Source: Gamsiella multidivaricata
Taxonomy: Eukaryota; Mortierellomycota; Mortierellomycetes; Mortierellales; Mortierellaceae
DNA: 64,000 nt
Assembly (NCBI RefSeq): GCF_025024155.1
Contig: NW_026251715.1
Location: 186,001-250,000 of the forward strand
Direction: 5' to 3'
Shown piece by piece: positions 1 to 13,700 of the stretch; position 1 is the stretch's first letter, and each line of letters starts with the position of its first letter. The notes beneath the pieces were generated by a model. That model was not told where the DNA came from and made no database searches. It saw nothing but the letters and a program-made list of their open reading frames with translations. A program made the position numbers and the translations under genes.

Positions 1-1718
1 TGATGAGCAGCTTGGCTCCGCTGTCGGACGCAATATAAGCTTGTCGATCCACTGGCGCTCTGGTATCGATCGGCACGTATGCGGCTCCAACCTTAAGGAT
101 CGCAATCTGAGCGGCAACGAGGTTAATCGAGCGATTTAGCAATGTCAGAACAAAATCGCCTGGCTTGACACCGGACGCAACGAGCTCATAAGCGATGCCA
201 TTTGCACGAGAGTTCAGCTCGCTGTAAGTCAATGCCCGATCGCCATGCACAATGGCAATAGCCTCCGGCGACGACTTCACCTGGCTCTCGAAAAGATGAT
301 GGATGCAAGTGTTGTCTGGATAGGGCCGATCGGTTGCGTTCCATGTGTGCAGCAAAAACTCCTGCTCCGATGATCCAAGTATCGGCGCTTCACCTATGGC
401 CAATTCCATGTCGGCCGTCATCCATCTCAGCATAGCCTCCAGGTATCCGACGTGCCGATCAATGGTCTGGCGATCAAAGAGAGCCGTCGAATAATTGAGG
501 CATCCATTGACCTCGCCATTTTCCTCACTCATTGCGAGCCCCAGATCAAACTTGGCGATGTCGTACTGCATTCCTTCAACAGCCGCCTCCACATCCTGCA
601 ACTGCAGAGTGCCAATATCGTTGTTTTGCCAGGCGAACAGCACTTGGAAAAGCGGAGTCTGGTCCATTCGACGAGGAGGCTGAGCAATCTCCACCACCTG
701 CTCAAAAGGCAGGTCTTGGTGAGCCTGAGCTGTGACCGTGGTCTTTCGGACCCGCTCCAGAAGTTGCTCCGTACTTGGCTCTCCAGACAAGTCGATACGA
801 AGCGCAAGAGTGTTGATGAAGAATCCAATTAACTGCTCGATTTGGGGATGGTTGCGATTCGCGGTCGGAGTGCCGATGACAACATCAATCTGTCCAGACA
901 GACGTGAGAGGACAGCACTCCATGCTGCCAGTATCGTCATAAACATCGTGACGCCGTGCTTCTGGCTCAGAGAATTGAGAGCGCGGGTGAGCTGTGCATC
1001 CAAGCGGATAGGGATATAGGCGCCAGCGAAGGACTGTTGGCGGGGACGAGGCCTGTCAGTGGGCAGCTCAATGGACACAGGTGCGCCAGTCAAGGTTTCG
1101 CGCCAGTATGTGGCCTGGTCGTTGAAACGGTCCTCAGTGAGCCATTGTCGCTGCCAGGCAGCATAATCGGGATACTGAACAGAGAGTGGTGCCAGGGGGT
1201 TAGGCTGACCAGCGGAGTAAGCCGCATAGAGCTCGTTGAGTTCGCCGAACATCACACCTAGTGACCAGCCGTCTGTGATGATGTGATGCTGGGTCATAAG
1301 GAAGACGCGCTCATCCTCCGCGAGTTGGATGATCTGAGCACGGACCAATGGACCCTTCTCCAGATCAAAGCGCGTGGTAGCCTCCAGAGCTGCCAATTTC
1401 TTGACAACTGTCTCCTTGTCTTGCTCTCCTTGCAAATCTTGGAACGCCAGAGGCAATCCACTGTCGGCAGCCAGAACGTGAACCCTGGGTTGACCACTGA
1501 TAGTGACAAAGACTGTGCGAAGCGCCTCATGTCTGGCATACAAGGTGTGTAATGCCCTCTCCAAGGCAACTTGGTCCAGAGTACCACGGAGACGAAGAGC
1601 CATAGGAACATGATAGACGTCACTCACTCCTTCCATCTGAGCAAGGAACCACAGGCGCTGTTGGGCAAACGATAGCTCCAGCGGTCCATCTCTCGAAACG
1701 AGGGTAATAATCGACTGA
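1..1718 (-). other. NRPS module 8 (partial): LCL C and A8 N-half
   Basis: Condensation domain with [10 protein letters not shown] and HHIITDG (near 1263-1293), closely related to the C domain of module 2. It is followed by the N-terminal part of A8, which is cut off by the window edge before its pocket. Stretches at about 253-415 and 20250-20395, and about 1135-1250 and 21140-21255, look identical between the two C-A units. Confidence 0.87.
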
Positions 1719-4700
1719 GACAGATCTTGCTTGGCGACATTGCTAATGATCACCTCTGCAAACGCCGAGAGAGTAGGAGTGGAGAACAGAGTGGAAAGAG
1801 GCAACTGCACTCCAAGAGTAGAAACACGATTCATGAGACGCACGGCAATAAGAGAGTGACCTCCCAACATGAAGAAGTTGTCATGCCGACCGACTCTCTC
1901 GACCTTGAGCAACTCGGACCACATCGCAGCCAATGCGACCTCAATGTCGCCTTGAGGAGCAACATAGTTCTGAGCGACAAAGGAATCGCTGTCGGGTTTA
2001 GGGAGGGCACGACGATCAATCTTGCCATTGTTGGTCAATGGGAAGCTGTCCAAACGCACAAATGCTGAGGGGATCATGTACTCTGGCACAGTGGCTGCAA
2101 GATGCTCGCGCAAGGAATGGGCGAGGTTCTCGTGAGGAGGAGATACCACATAGGCCACCAGTCGCTTCTCGCTGCTGCTCTCACCAATGGTGAGCACAGC
2201 AACTTCTCGCACTTCAGGGTGCTCAGCAAGGCGCACCTCGATCTCTCCAAGTTCAACGCGGAATCCACGGATCTTGACTTGATCGTCGTTGCGGCCCATG
2301 AACACAATATTTCCATCAGGAAGGTAGCGGACCAAATCTCCGGTCTTGTACATACGAGCACCTGGAGCGTTGCTGAAAGGATCGGGAAGGAATCGCTCGG
2401 AAGTGAGGTCTGGACGATTGAGGTAGCCATTAGCAACGCCAGGACCGCCAATGTACAGCTCACCGGCAATACCGATAGGGACAGGGTTGCGATGCCTGTC
2501 CAGCACGTAGATCTGAGTGTTGGGTATGGGCCGACCGATGGGCACGCGATCCAGTTGGCATATGGTACTAGTGGCTTCATACGTTGTGGTATACACAGAC
2601 TCTGTGGGACCGTACGCATTGACAATACGAACTGGTCCGGCATGCTGAAGCACTTCTGCGAAAGCCTCTATCAGTGCTTGTTCGCCTGCGCACATTAGGT
2701 ACTTCAGCTTTGACAAGGTAGGTCCGATAATAAAGGCATACTGATGGAAGAGGGCCGTGGCCAAGAGGAGCGAGGTGACTTGATGGAGGTCGAGAGTCGC
2801 GGCCAGACGATGAGGATCCAAGATGGTATCGTTGTCGATGATGACAATGCGGGCGCCGTTCAATAGCGGAGCCCAGACATCAAATGTGCTTAGATCAAAA
2901 GACGGGCTGGATGCGAACGTCACACGATCACTTGGACAAATATCCGCAAATCCATTGATAACCAGACGAGCGATGCCACGGTGTGATACCAGTACGCCTT
3001 TGGGGACACCAGTCGAGCCGGAGGTGTACATAATATAGGCTGTGTCAAGACTGGATGTGTACAGAGAGCTATGGAATGCATCTGGGGTCGACGAACATAA
3101 ACAAATGGGGTTAGCAAGCATTCTGCACACACACTATAAACAAAAAAGTCCCTCATGCCTAGTTCACGACATTGGATTCCACATACCTTGCATATCTTCG
3201 GCATTGTCTTGATGTACACTGAGACGAAGCAGAGGTACCTGAATCAGGACTGGGACAAGCGCGTCCTCATCGCTGATCAGCAGCTTGGCACCAGTATCGG
3301 ACGCGATAAACGCCTGTCGTTCGACTGGAGCCGTAGTGTCGATCGGCACGAATGCAGCTCCAACTTTGAGAATGGCAATCTGAGCAGCAACAAGGTCGAT
3401 CGAGCGATTCAGCAGTATCAGAACATTATCGCCGGGTTTGACACCAGCCATAACGAGCTCATGAGCGATGCCATTGGCACGGGAATTCAACTCGCGGTAA
3501 GTCAATTCACGATCGTCTTGCACAATGGCAATGGCCTCTGGTGACAACTTCACCTGGTCCTCGAAAAGCTGGTGAATGCATCGGTCACTCGGGTAAAGAG
3601 CATCGGTCCTGTTCCACGAACGAAACAATTCGTGTTCGTCTGCGGGCAATATCTCAAGTGCCTGAACTGGAGTCTCTGGGGCGTACTCGAGCGCCTCGAC
3701 AAGATTTTGCAGTGCCTGTTGCGTGTATCCACAGATCCTGGAAGGGTCGCAAGGTTGTACAACTTGCGCAGTCAAACCGAGAGAAGACCCGAAGTCTTCA
3801 ACAGACATCATAAACGGATAGTTGGTACGTTCATGACACTCAATGACCTCAATGCCGGTGCCCGCTGTTGTCTCCTGGTCTGAAGCTGCATTGTGGCGGT
3901 AGTTCAATAGAGCGCTGAACAAGGGCATTCCTGAGGGCACACTACTACAGCGCTGGGCAAGAGCCAACGAAGCATGCTCGTGCTCCAACAACGCTGCCAG
4001 GTCGGCATGGACTCGACGGAGAGAATCAACGACATTGATTTCCTCCACATCAACTCGGAGGGGCAGGGTGTTGATGAACAGTCCCATGGCACGATCGGAT
4101 CCTGATCCCGCTTGCATCCGTCCAAAGAGAACTGTACCAAACACAACTTGTGCTTGTCCACTGGTGCCTGCAATCACTCGTGCCCAGGCGAGATGACACA
4201 AGCTCGCAAGACTCACTCCAAGGCGCTTGGCATGACCACGCAGCTTGTTGTTTAGATCCTGTGGCAACAAACGATGGGATTTAGTGACAACGCCACTGTC
4301 GTTGTAGACATCCGACAGTCCATAAGGCAGAGAAGGAGTATCGATATCTTGAAGTGTCTTGCGGAAGAATGCCTCGTGCTCCTCCACACTGATCCCCAGA
4401 CGAGCCTGTGCAATGAGATTGCGGAACGGTTGTGGAGCTGGGAGACTTTCGGCTCTACCATCAAGGATTGCTTCGATCTCTTCTTGCATGACGTCCATGG
4501 TTGAATGGTCGCCTATGATGTGGTGGCGCACCTGAATCAATATCCACCTACCGTCCGTATCCTGCGCGAACGCGAATCGAGTCAGTGGGGCTGAGGTCAA
4601 CTCAATGCGGTACTTGCGAGGGTCGTAGCGCTGCATGAGCTGGTCGGTAATTGGTCCATCGGCTGGATCCAGCGAGTGCTCAGTGATGGACACCGCAGCC

Positions 4701-7700
4701 TGGCGCAAGACAACCTGGGCCGGTGTAGACAGATTCTCCCATACAATGGCCGTGCGAAGAATGTCGTGGCGATCAACAACCTTCTGGAAGGCTTGCAGGT
4801 AGCGGTCCAGCAACTCTCTGTCGCAGAAGGCAGTGCAGACCATGAGCAGGTAAGGGTCACCCTCGGCTGCCATCATGTGGTGGAACAAGATGCCGTCTTG
4901 TAATGGTGAGAGGGCATAGATATCCTGGATGTTGGTTACACCGCCAGGGACTTGGCGAACGACAAGGTCGATATCATCCTGAGTGAGGCTGATCAGCGGG
5001 AGCAAGTCCGGTGTCAATGTCGTAGCTGCAGCTGTAATGAGGTTTGGAGGAGTCTCTGGACCGGCCTGGTGCTGACGGAGCGATGCCGCCAGTGTATGGA
5101 GAACAGGGTTATCAAACAAGGCACGCACTGACAAGGCGTATCCAAGTCGTCGCAGTTGCTCGATCATTCTGACTGCCAACAGAGAATGGCCTCCCAGCAT
5201 GAAGAAGTTATCGTGGCGACCAACCCTGTCGATCTTGAGCAGACTGGCCCAAACGTTAGCAAGCTCAGTCTCCACCTTGCCTTGAGGCTCCTCGTAGTCC
5301 CGGCCGACAAATGAGGATGCATCCGGTGTTGGAAGAGCGCGCTTATCAACCTTGCCGTTATTTGTCAATGGGAAGGCGTCCAGACGCACAAATGCCGAGG
5401 GGATCATGTATTCGGGCAACGCGGCTGCAAGATGCTCGCGCAGGGAATGGGCGAGGTTCTCGTGAGGAGGAGATGCCACATAGGCCACCAGTCGCTTCTC
5501 GCTGCTGCTCTCACCAGTGGCGAGCACAACAACTTCTCGTACCTCAGGGTGCTCAGCAAGGCGCTCTTCGATCTCGCCAAGCTCGATACGGAATCCACGA
5601 ATCTTGACTTGATCGTCGTTGCGACCCATGAACACAAGGTTTCCATCGGGAAGGTAGCGGACCAAATCGCCAGACTTGTACATGCGAGCGCCAGGCACAT
5701 TGCTGAATGGGTCGGGGAGGAACCGCTCGGCAGTGAGGTCTGGACGGTTGAGATATCCAATAGCAACGCCAGGACCGCCAATGTACAGCTCACCGACAAC
5801 ACCGATAGGGACTGGGTTGCGATGCTTGTCCAGCACATATGCCTGAGTATTGCCGATAGGTCGCCCAATGGGCAAACGATCCAACTGGCTAACGGTACTG
5901 GTAACCTCATAAGTTGTGGCGTTAACAGTTGCCTCCGTAGGACCGTACGCATTGAAAAGACGAGCAGGCCCGCCAAACCCAAGCACTTCAGAGAACGCTT
6001 CGATCAATCCTTGTTCACCTCCGCACACAATATACTTCAGCTTTGACAAGGTAGGTCCGATAATAAAGGCATACTGATGGAAGAGAGCCGTGGTCAAGTT
6101 GAGCAAAGTGATTTGATAGCGGTCTAGTACCGCCGCTAGGCGATGTGCATCCAAATAGATGTCGTTGTCAATGATGACAATGCGTGCGCCATGTAGCAAT
6201 GGCCCCCAGACAGCCTTCACACTTGTGTCAAAGGCCGGATTTGCTACAAAGGCGACGCGATCATCCGGACAAATGTCTGCAAATCCGTGGTTGAATATCA
6301 ACCGGGCAGTTCCCCGATGGGAAACCATGACGCCCTTGGGACGGCCAGTCGATCCGGACGTGTACATGACATAGGCTGCGTCAAGACTGGAGCATGAAGA
6401 GTGCAGAGAGCTTTCCAGCGGATCTGGAGTTGGCATACAGGTAAAAGTAGGATTAGAGATCATTCTGTATAATCATGCAAACCAAAGCAGTCCTTTACAC
6501 CTGGTATTCGTGTCATCTGGTTATCACATACCTTGCAGGTCTTCGGTATTCTCTAGGTTCGCACTGAAACGAAGCAATGGTACTTGAATCTGGACTGGGA
6601 CATCCGTGCTCTCATCGGTGATGAGCAGCTTGGCTCCGCTGTCAGACGCAATATAAGCTTGTCGGTCCACTGGCGCCTTGGCATCGATCGGCACATATGC
6701 AGCACCGACTTTGAGAATGGCGAGTTGAGCAACGACCAGCTCGAACGAGCGATTCAGCATGGTTGCAACGTTGTCACCGCGCTTGACTCCCAAATTAACA
6801 AGCTTTTGGGCGAAGCGGATAGCATTGCTGTTCAACGTACGATAGGTCATCGAACGATCATCATGCACAACAGCGACTGCCTCCGGCGCCTTGTCCACTT
6901 GGTCCTCGAACAGATGGTGAATGCATTGGTCGCTGGGATAAGGCGCATTGGTTCTGTTCCACGAGTGAACAACCAAGTTGTGCTCCTCTGCGGGCAAAAT
7001 CTCAAGTGCCTGAACTGGAATCTTTGGAGCGCACTCGAGAGCCTCCACAAGACTCTGCAGTGCTTGTTGCATATATCCACAGATTCTGGAAGACTCGTAA
7101 GGTTGAATAACCTTAGCTGTCAGGCCGAGAGCAGATCCATAGTCTTCGACAGACAGCACTAGGGGATAGTTGGTACGTTCACGTCCCTCAATGACCTCAA
7201 TGCCGGTGCCCGCTGTTGTCTCCTGGTCTGAAGCTGCATTGTGGCGGTAGTTCAATAGAGCGCTGAACAAGGGCATTCCTGAGGGCACACTACTACAGCG
7301 CTGGGCAAGAGCCAACGAAGCATGCTCGTGCTCCAACAACGCTGCCAGGTCGGCATGGACTCGACGGAGAGAATCAACGACATTGATTTCCTCCACATCA
7401 ACTCGGAGGGGCAGGGTGTTGATGAACAGTCCCATGGCACGATCGGATCCTGATCCCGCTTGCATCCGTCCAAAGAGAACTGTACCAAACACAACTTGTG
7501 CTTGTCCACTGGTGCCTGCAATCACTCGTGCCCAGGCGAGATGACACAAGCTCGCAAGACTCACTCCAAGGCGCTTGGCATGACCACGCAGCTTGTTGTT
7601 TAGATCCTGTGGCAACAAACGATGGGATTTAGTGACAACGCCACTGTCGTTGTAGACATCCGACAGTCCATAAGGCAGAGAAGGAGTATCGATATCTTGA

Positions 7701-10700
7701 AGTGTCTTGCGGAAGAATGCCTCGTGCTCCTCCACACTGATCCCCAGACGAGCCTGTGCAATGAGATTGCGGAACGGTTGTGGAGCTGGAAGACTTTCGG
7801 CTCTACCATCAAGAATCGCCTCGATCTCTTCTTGCACGACTTCCAAGGTGGAATGGTCGCCAATGAGATGATGGAGTGACTGGATCATAATCCACCTACC
7901 ATCCGTATCCCGCGCGAATGCAAATCGAGTCAGTGGGGCTGAGGTCAACTCAATGCGGTACTTGCGAGGGTCGTAGCGCTGCATGAGCTGGTCGGTAATT
8001 GGTCCATCGGCTGGATCCAGCGAGTGCTCAGTGATGGACACCGCAGCCTGGCGCAAGACAACCTGGGCCGGTGTAGACAGATTCTCCCATACAATGGCCG
8101 TGCGAAGAATGTCGTGGCGATCAACAACCTTCTGGAAGGCTTGCAGGTAGCGGTCCAGCAACTCTCTGTCGCAGAAGGCAGTGCAGACCATGAGCAGGTA
8201 AGGGTCACCCTCGGCTGCCATCATGTGGTGGAACAAGATGCCGTCTTGTAATGGTGAGAGGGCATAGATATCCTGGATGTTGGTTACACCGCCAGGGACT
8301 TGGCGAACGACAAGGTCGATATCATCCTGAGTGAGGCTGATCAGCGGGAGCAAGTCCGGTGTCAATGTCGTAGCTGCAGCTGTAATGAGGTTTGGAGGAG
8401 TCTCTGGACCGGCCTGGTGCTGACGGAGCGATGCCGCCAGTGTATGGAGAACAGGGTTATCAAACAAGGCACGCACTGACAAGGCGTATCCAAGTCGTCG
8501 CAGTTGCTCGATCATTCTGACTGCCAACAGAGAATGGCCTCCCAGCATGAAGAAGTTATCGTGGCGACCAACCCTGTCGATCTTGAGCAGACTGGCCCAA
8601 ACGTTAGCAAGCTCAGTCTCCACCTTGCCTTGAGGCTCCTCGTAGTCCCGGCCGACAAATGAGGATGCATCCGGTGTTGGAAGAGCGCGCTTATCAACCT
8701 TGCCGTTATTTGTCAATGGGAAGGCGTCCAGACGCACAAATGCCGAGGGGATCATGTATTCGGGCAACGCGGCTGCAAGATGCTCGCGCAGGGAATGGGC
8801 GAGGTTCTCGTGAGGAGGAGATGCCACATAGGCCACCAGTCGCTTCTCGCTGCTGCTCTCACCAGTGGCGAGCACAACAACTTCTCGTACCTCAGGGTGC
8901 TCAGCAAGGCGCTCTTCGATCTCGCCAAGCTCGATACGGAATCCACGAATCTTGACTTGATCGTCGTTGCGACCCATGAACACAAGGTTTCCATCGGGAA
9001 GGTAGCGGACCAAATCGCCAGACTTGTACATGCGAGCGCCAGGCACATTGCTGAATGGGTCGGGGAGGAACCGCTCGGCAGTGAGGTCTGGACGGTTGAG
9101 ATATCCAATAGCAACGCCAGGACCGCCAATGTACAGCTCACCGACAACACCGATAGGGACTGGGTTGCGATGCTTGTCCAGCACATATGCCTGAGTATTG
9201 CCGATAGGTCGCCCAATGGGCAAACGATCCAACTGGTTGATGGTACTGGTAGCCTCGTACGTTGTGACAATCACAGTTGCCTCCGTAGGACCGTACGCAT
9301 TGATAAGACGAACAGGCCCGCCAAACCCAAGCACTTCAGAGAACGCCTCCATCAGTCCTTGTTCACCTCCGCACACAATGTACTTCAGCTTTGACAGGGT
9401 AGGTCCAATGATGAAGGCATACTGGTGGATAAGAGCAGTGGTCAAAAGGACTGAGGTGACTTGGTGGCGGTGGAGGGCTGCCGCGAAATGATGTGCATCC
9501 ATGTAAGTATCATTGTCGATAATGATTATGCAGGCACCGTTCATTAGCGGTGTCCAGACATCGAATGTGCTTGCGTCGAATGCTGGATTAGCTACAAAGG
9601 CGACTCGGTCCTCGGGGCCGATGTCCATGTAGCCGCTGTTAATGACGAGGCGAGCGATGCCACAATGGGGTACCATGACACCTTTGGGACGACCAGTCGA
9701 TCCAGATGTGTACATGACATAGGCCGTGTTAAGACTGGGTATTGATGGGTTTACGGAGCTCTCAAACAGACCTGGAGTAAACGAATGAAGAATGAATTAG
9801 CAGATATTCTGTATAATATATTCATCCTGACCATCACAGTTCTTCATCTCAGTGTCCCTCGCATTTAGATACCACATACCTTGGACATCTTTGGTGGTCT
9901 CTTGATGTATGCTAAGACGAAGTAGAGGCACCTGAATCTCGACAGGGACATCTGTGTTCTTGTCTGTGACCAGCAGTGTGGCACCACTGTCCGACGCGAT
10001 ATATGCCTGTCGATCTACTGGCGCCTTGACATCGATCGGCACATACGCAGCACCGACTTTGAGAATGGCAATCTGAGCAGCAACAAGGTCGATCGAGCGA
10101 TTCAGCAGTATCAGAACATTATCGCCGGGTTTGACACCAGCCATAACGAGCTCATGAGCGATGCCATTGGCACGGGAATTCAACTCGCGGTAAGTCAATT
10201 CACGATCGTCTTGCACAATGGCAATGGCCTCTGGTGACAACTTCACCTGGTCCTCGAAAAGCTGGTGAATGCATCGGTCACTCGGGTAAAGAGCATCGGT
10301 CCTGTTCCACGAACGAAACAATTCGTGTTCGTCTGCGGGCAATATCTCAAGTGCCTGAACTGGAGTCTCTGGGGCGCACTCGAGTGCCTCGACAAGATTT
10401 TGCAGTGCTTGTTGCATATATCCACAGATTCTGGAAGACTCGTAAGGTTGAATAACCTTAGCTGTCAGGCCGAGAGCAGATCCATAGTCTTCGACAGACA
10501 GCACTAGGGGATAATTGGTACGTTCATGACCCTCAATGACCTCAATGCCGGTGCCCGCTGTTGTCTCCTGGTCTGAAGCTGCATTGTGGCGGTAGTTCAA
10601 TAGAGCGCTGAACAAGGGCATTCCTGAGGGCACACTACTACAGCGCTGGGCAAGAGCTAACGAAGCATGCTCGTGCTCCAACAACGCTGCCAGGTCGGCA

Positions 10701-13700
10701 TGGACTCGACGGAGAGAATCAACGACATTGATTTCCTCCACATCAACTCGGAGGGGCAGGGTGTTGATGAACAGTCCCATGGCACGATCGGATCCTGATC
10801 CCGCTTGCATCCGTCCAAAGAGAACTGTACCAAACACAACTTGTGCTTGTCCACTGGTGCCTGCAATCACTCGTGCCCAGGCGAGATGACACAAACTCGC
10901 AAGACTCACTCCAAGGCGCTTGGCATGACCACGCAGCTTGTTGTTTAGATCCTGTGGCAACATCCGGCGGGATTCAGTAATATCGACGCCTTCGTTGTAG
11001 ACATCCGACAGTCCATAAGGCAGAGAAGGAGTATCGATATCTTGAAGTGTCTTGCGGAAGAATGCCTCGTGCTCCTCCACACTGATCCCCAGACGAGCCT
11101 GTGCAATGAGATTGCGGAACGGTTGTGGAGCTGGGAGACTTTCGGCTCTACCATCAAGGATTGCTTCGATCTCTTCTTGCATGACGTCCAAGGTGGAATG
11201 GTCGCCAATGAGATGATGGAGTGACTGGATCATAATCCACCTACCATCCGTATCCCGCGCGAATGCAAATCGAGTCAGTGGGGCTGAGGTCAACTCAATG
11301 CGGTACTTGCGAGGGTCGTAGCGCTGCATGAGCTGGTCGGTAATTGGTCCATCGGCTGGATCCAGCGAGTGCTCAGTGATGGACACCGCAGCCTGGCGCA
11401 AGACAACCTGGGCCGGTGTAGACAGATTCTCCCATACAATGGCCGTGCGAAGAATGTCGTGGCGATCAACAACCTTCTGGAAGGCTTGCAGGTAGCGGTC
11501 CAGCAACTCTCTGTCGCAGAAGGCAGTGCAGACCATGAGCAGGTAAGGGTCACCCTCGGCTGCCATCATGTGGTGGAACAAGATGCCGTCTTGTAATGGT
11601 GAGAGGGCATAGATATCCTGGATGTTGGTTACACCGCCAGGGACTTGGCGAACGACAAGGTCGATATCATCCTGAGTGAGGCTGATCAGCGGGAGCAAGT
11701 CCGGTGTCAATGTCGTAGCTGCAGCTGTAATGAGGTTTGGAGGAGTCTCTGGACCGGCCTGGTGCTGACGGAGCGATGCCGCCAGTGTATGGAGAACAGG
11801 GTTATCAAACAAGGCACGCACTGACAAGGCGTATCCAAGTCGTCGCAGTTGCTCGATCATTCTGACTGCCAACAGAGAATGGCCTCCCAGCATGAAGAAG
11901 TTATCGTGGCGACCAACCCTGTCGATCTTGAGCAGACTGGCCCAAACGTTAGCAAGCTCAGTCTCCACCTTGCCTTGAGGCTCCTCGTAGTCCCGGCCGA
12001 CAAATGAGGATGCATCCGGTGTTGGAAGAGCGCGCTTATCAACCTTGCCGTTATTTGTCAATGGGAAGGCGTCCAGACGCACAAATGCCGAGGGGATCAT
12101 GTATTCGGGCAACGCGGCTGCAAGATGCTCGCGCAGGGAATGGGCGAGGTTCTCGTGAGGAGGAGATGCCACATAGGCCACCAGTCGCTTCTCGCTGCTG
12201 CTCTCACCAGTGGCGAGCACAACAACTTCTCGTACCTCAGGGTGCTCAGCAAGGCGCTCTTCGATCTCGCCAAGCTCGATACGGAATCCACGAATCTTGA
12301 CTTGATCGTCGTTGCGACCCATGAACACAAGGTTTCCATCGGGAAGGTAGCGGACCAAATCGCCAGACTTGTACATGCGAGCGCCAGGCACATTGCTGAA
12401 TGGGTCGGGGAGGAACCGCTCGGCAGTGAGGTCTGGACGGTTGAGATATCCAATAGCAACGCCAGGACCGCCAATGTACAGCTCACCGACAACACCGATA
12501 GGGACTGGGTTGCGATGCTTGTCCAGCACATATTGCGGAGTGTTGGATATAGGCCGTCCGATGGGTAGGCGGTTCTGTCGACTGGTGCTGTTGGTGACTT
12601 CGTACGTTGTGGAAATCACAGTCGTCTCCGTGGGGCCGTACGTATTGATCACGCGAACAGGCCCTCCATGCTCAAGCACTTCAGCGAAAGCCTCGACTAA
12701 CCCTTGTTCGCCAATGGCCATAAGGTACTTCAGCTTAGACAGGGCCGGTCCAATGACAAAGACATGCTGGTGGAAGAGGCCTGTGGTTAAGAGGAGCGAA
12801 GTGATTTGATGACGGTCAAGAGCCGCCGCTAGACGAGGTGCATCCAAGACAGTGTCGTGATCGATGATGACAATGCAAGCGCCGTGAACTAGCGGCATCC
12901 AGACATCAAATGTGCTGGCGTCGAACGAAGGATTGGCGGCAAAGGCAACGCGGTCATCGGAGTCAATGTCGGCAAATCCGTTATTTATGACTAGACGAGC
13001 GATGCCACAATGGGGTACCATGACACCCTTGGGACGACCAGTCGATCCAGATGTGTACATGACATAGGCCGTGTCAAGACTGGACGTTGACCAGTGCAGA
13101 GAGCTACCAGGCGTATCTGGAAGTTGTGAAGAACAAAGCGAAGGATTAGCAGGCACTCTGTAGGCATTCAAGCCAAGAAAGCTCATTATGTCTAGTATTC
13201 GTAACATGCGAATACCACATACCTTGCAGGTCTTCGGTATTCTCTAGGTTCGCACTGAAACGAAGCAATGGTACTTGAATCTGGACTGGGACATCCGTGC
13301 TCTCATCGGTGATGAGCAGCTTGGCTCCGCTGTCGGACGCAATATAAGCTTGTCGGTCCACTGGCGCCTTGGCATCGATCGGCACATATGCAGCACCGAC
13401 TTTGAGAATGGCGAGTTGAGCAACGACCAGCTCGAACGAGCGATTCAGCATGGTTGCAACGTTGTCACCGCGCTTGACTCCCAAATTAACAAGCTTTTGG
13501 GCGAAGCGGATAGCATTGCTGTTCAACGTACGATAGGTCATCGAACGATCATCATGCACAACAGCGACTGCCTCCGGCGCCTTGTCCACTTGGTCCTCGA
13601 ACAGATGGTGAATGCATTGGTCGCTGGGATAAGGCGCATTGGTTCTGTTCCACGAGTGAACAACCAAGTTGTGCTCCTCTGCGGGCAAAATCTCAAGTGC

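Noticed and set aside
2920..3219. Small minus-strand frame overlapping the A7 intron
   Set aside because: It spans the intron 3082-3186 and continues out of frame of the A domain.
3164..13207. Treating each 3.3-kb NRPS open frame as a separate gene
   Set aside because: Each ends within an intron, and splicing at the shared phase-1 GTATG...CAG sites rejoins the A domains exactly; they are exons of one gene.
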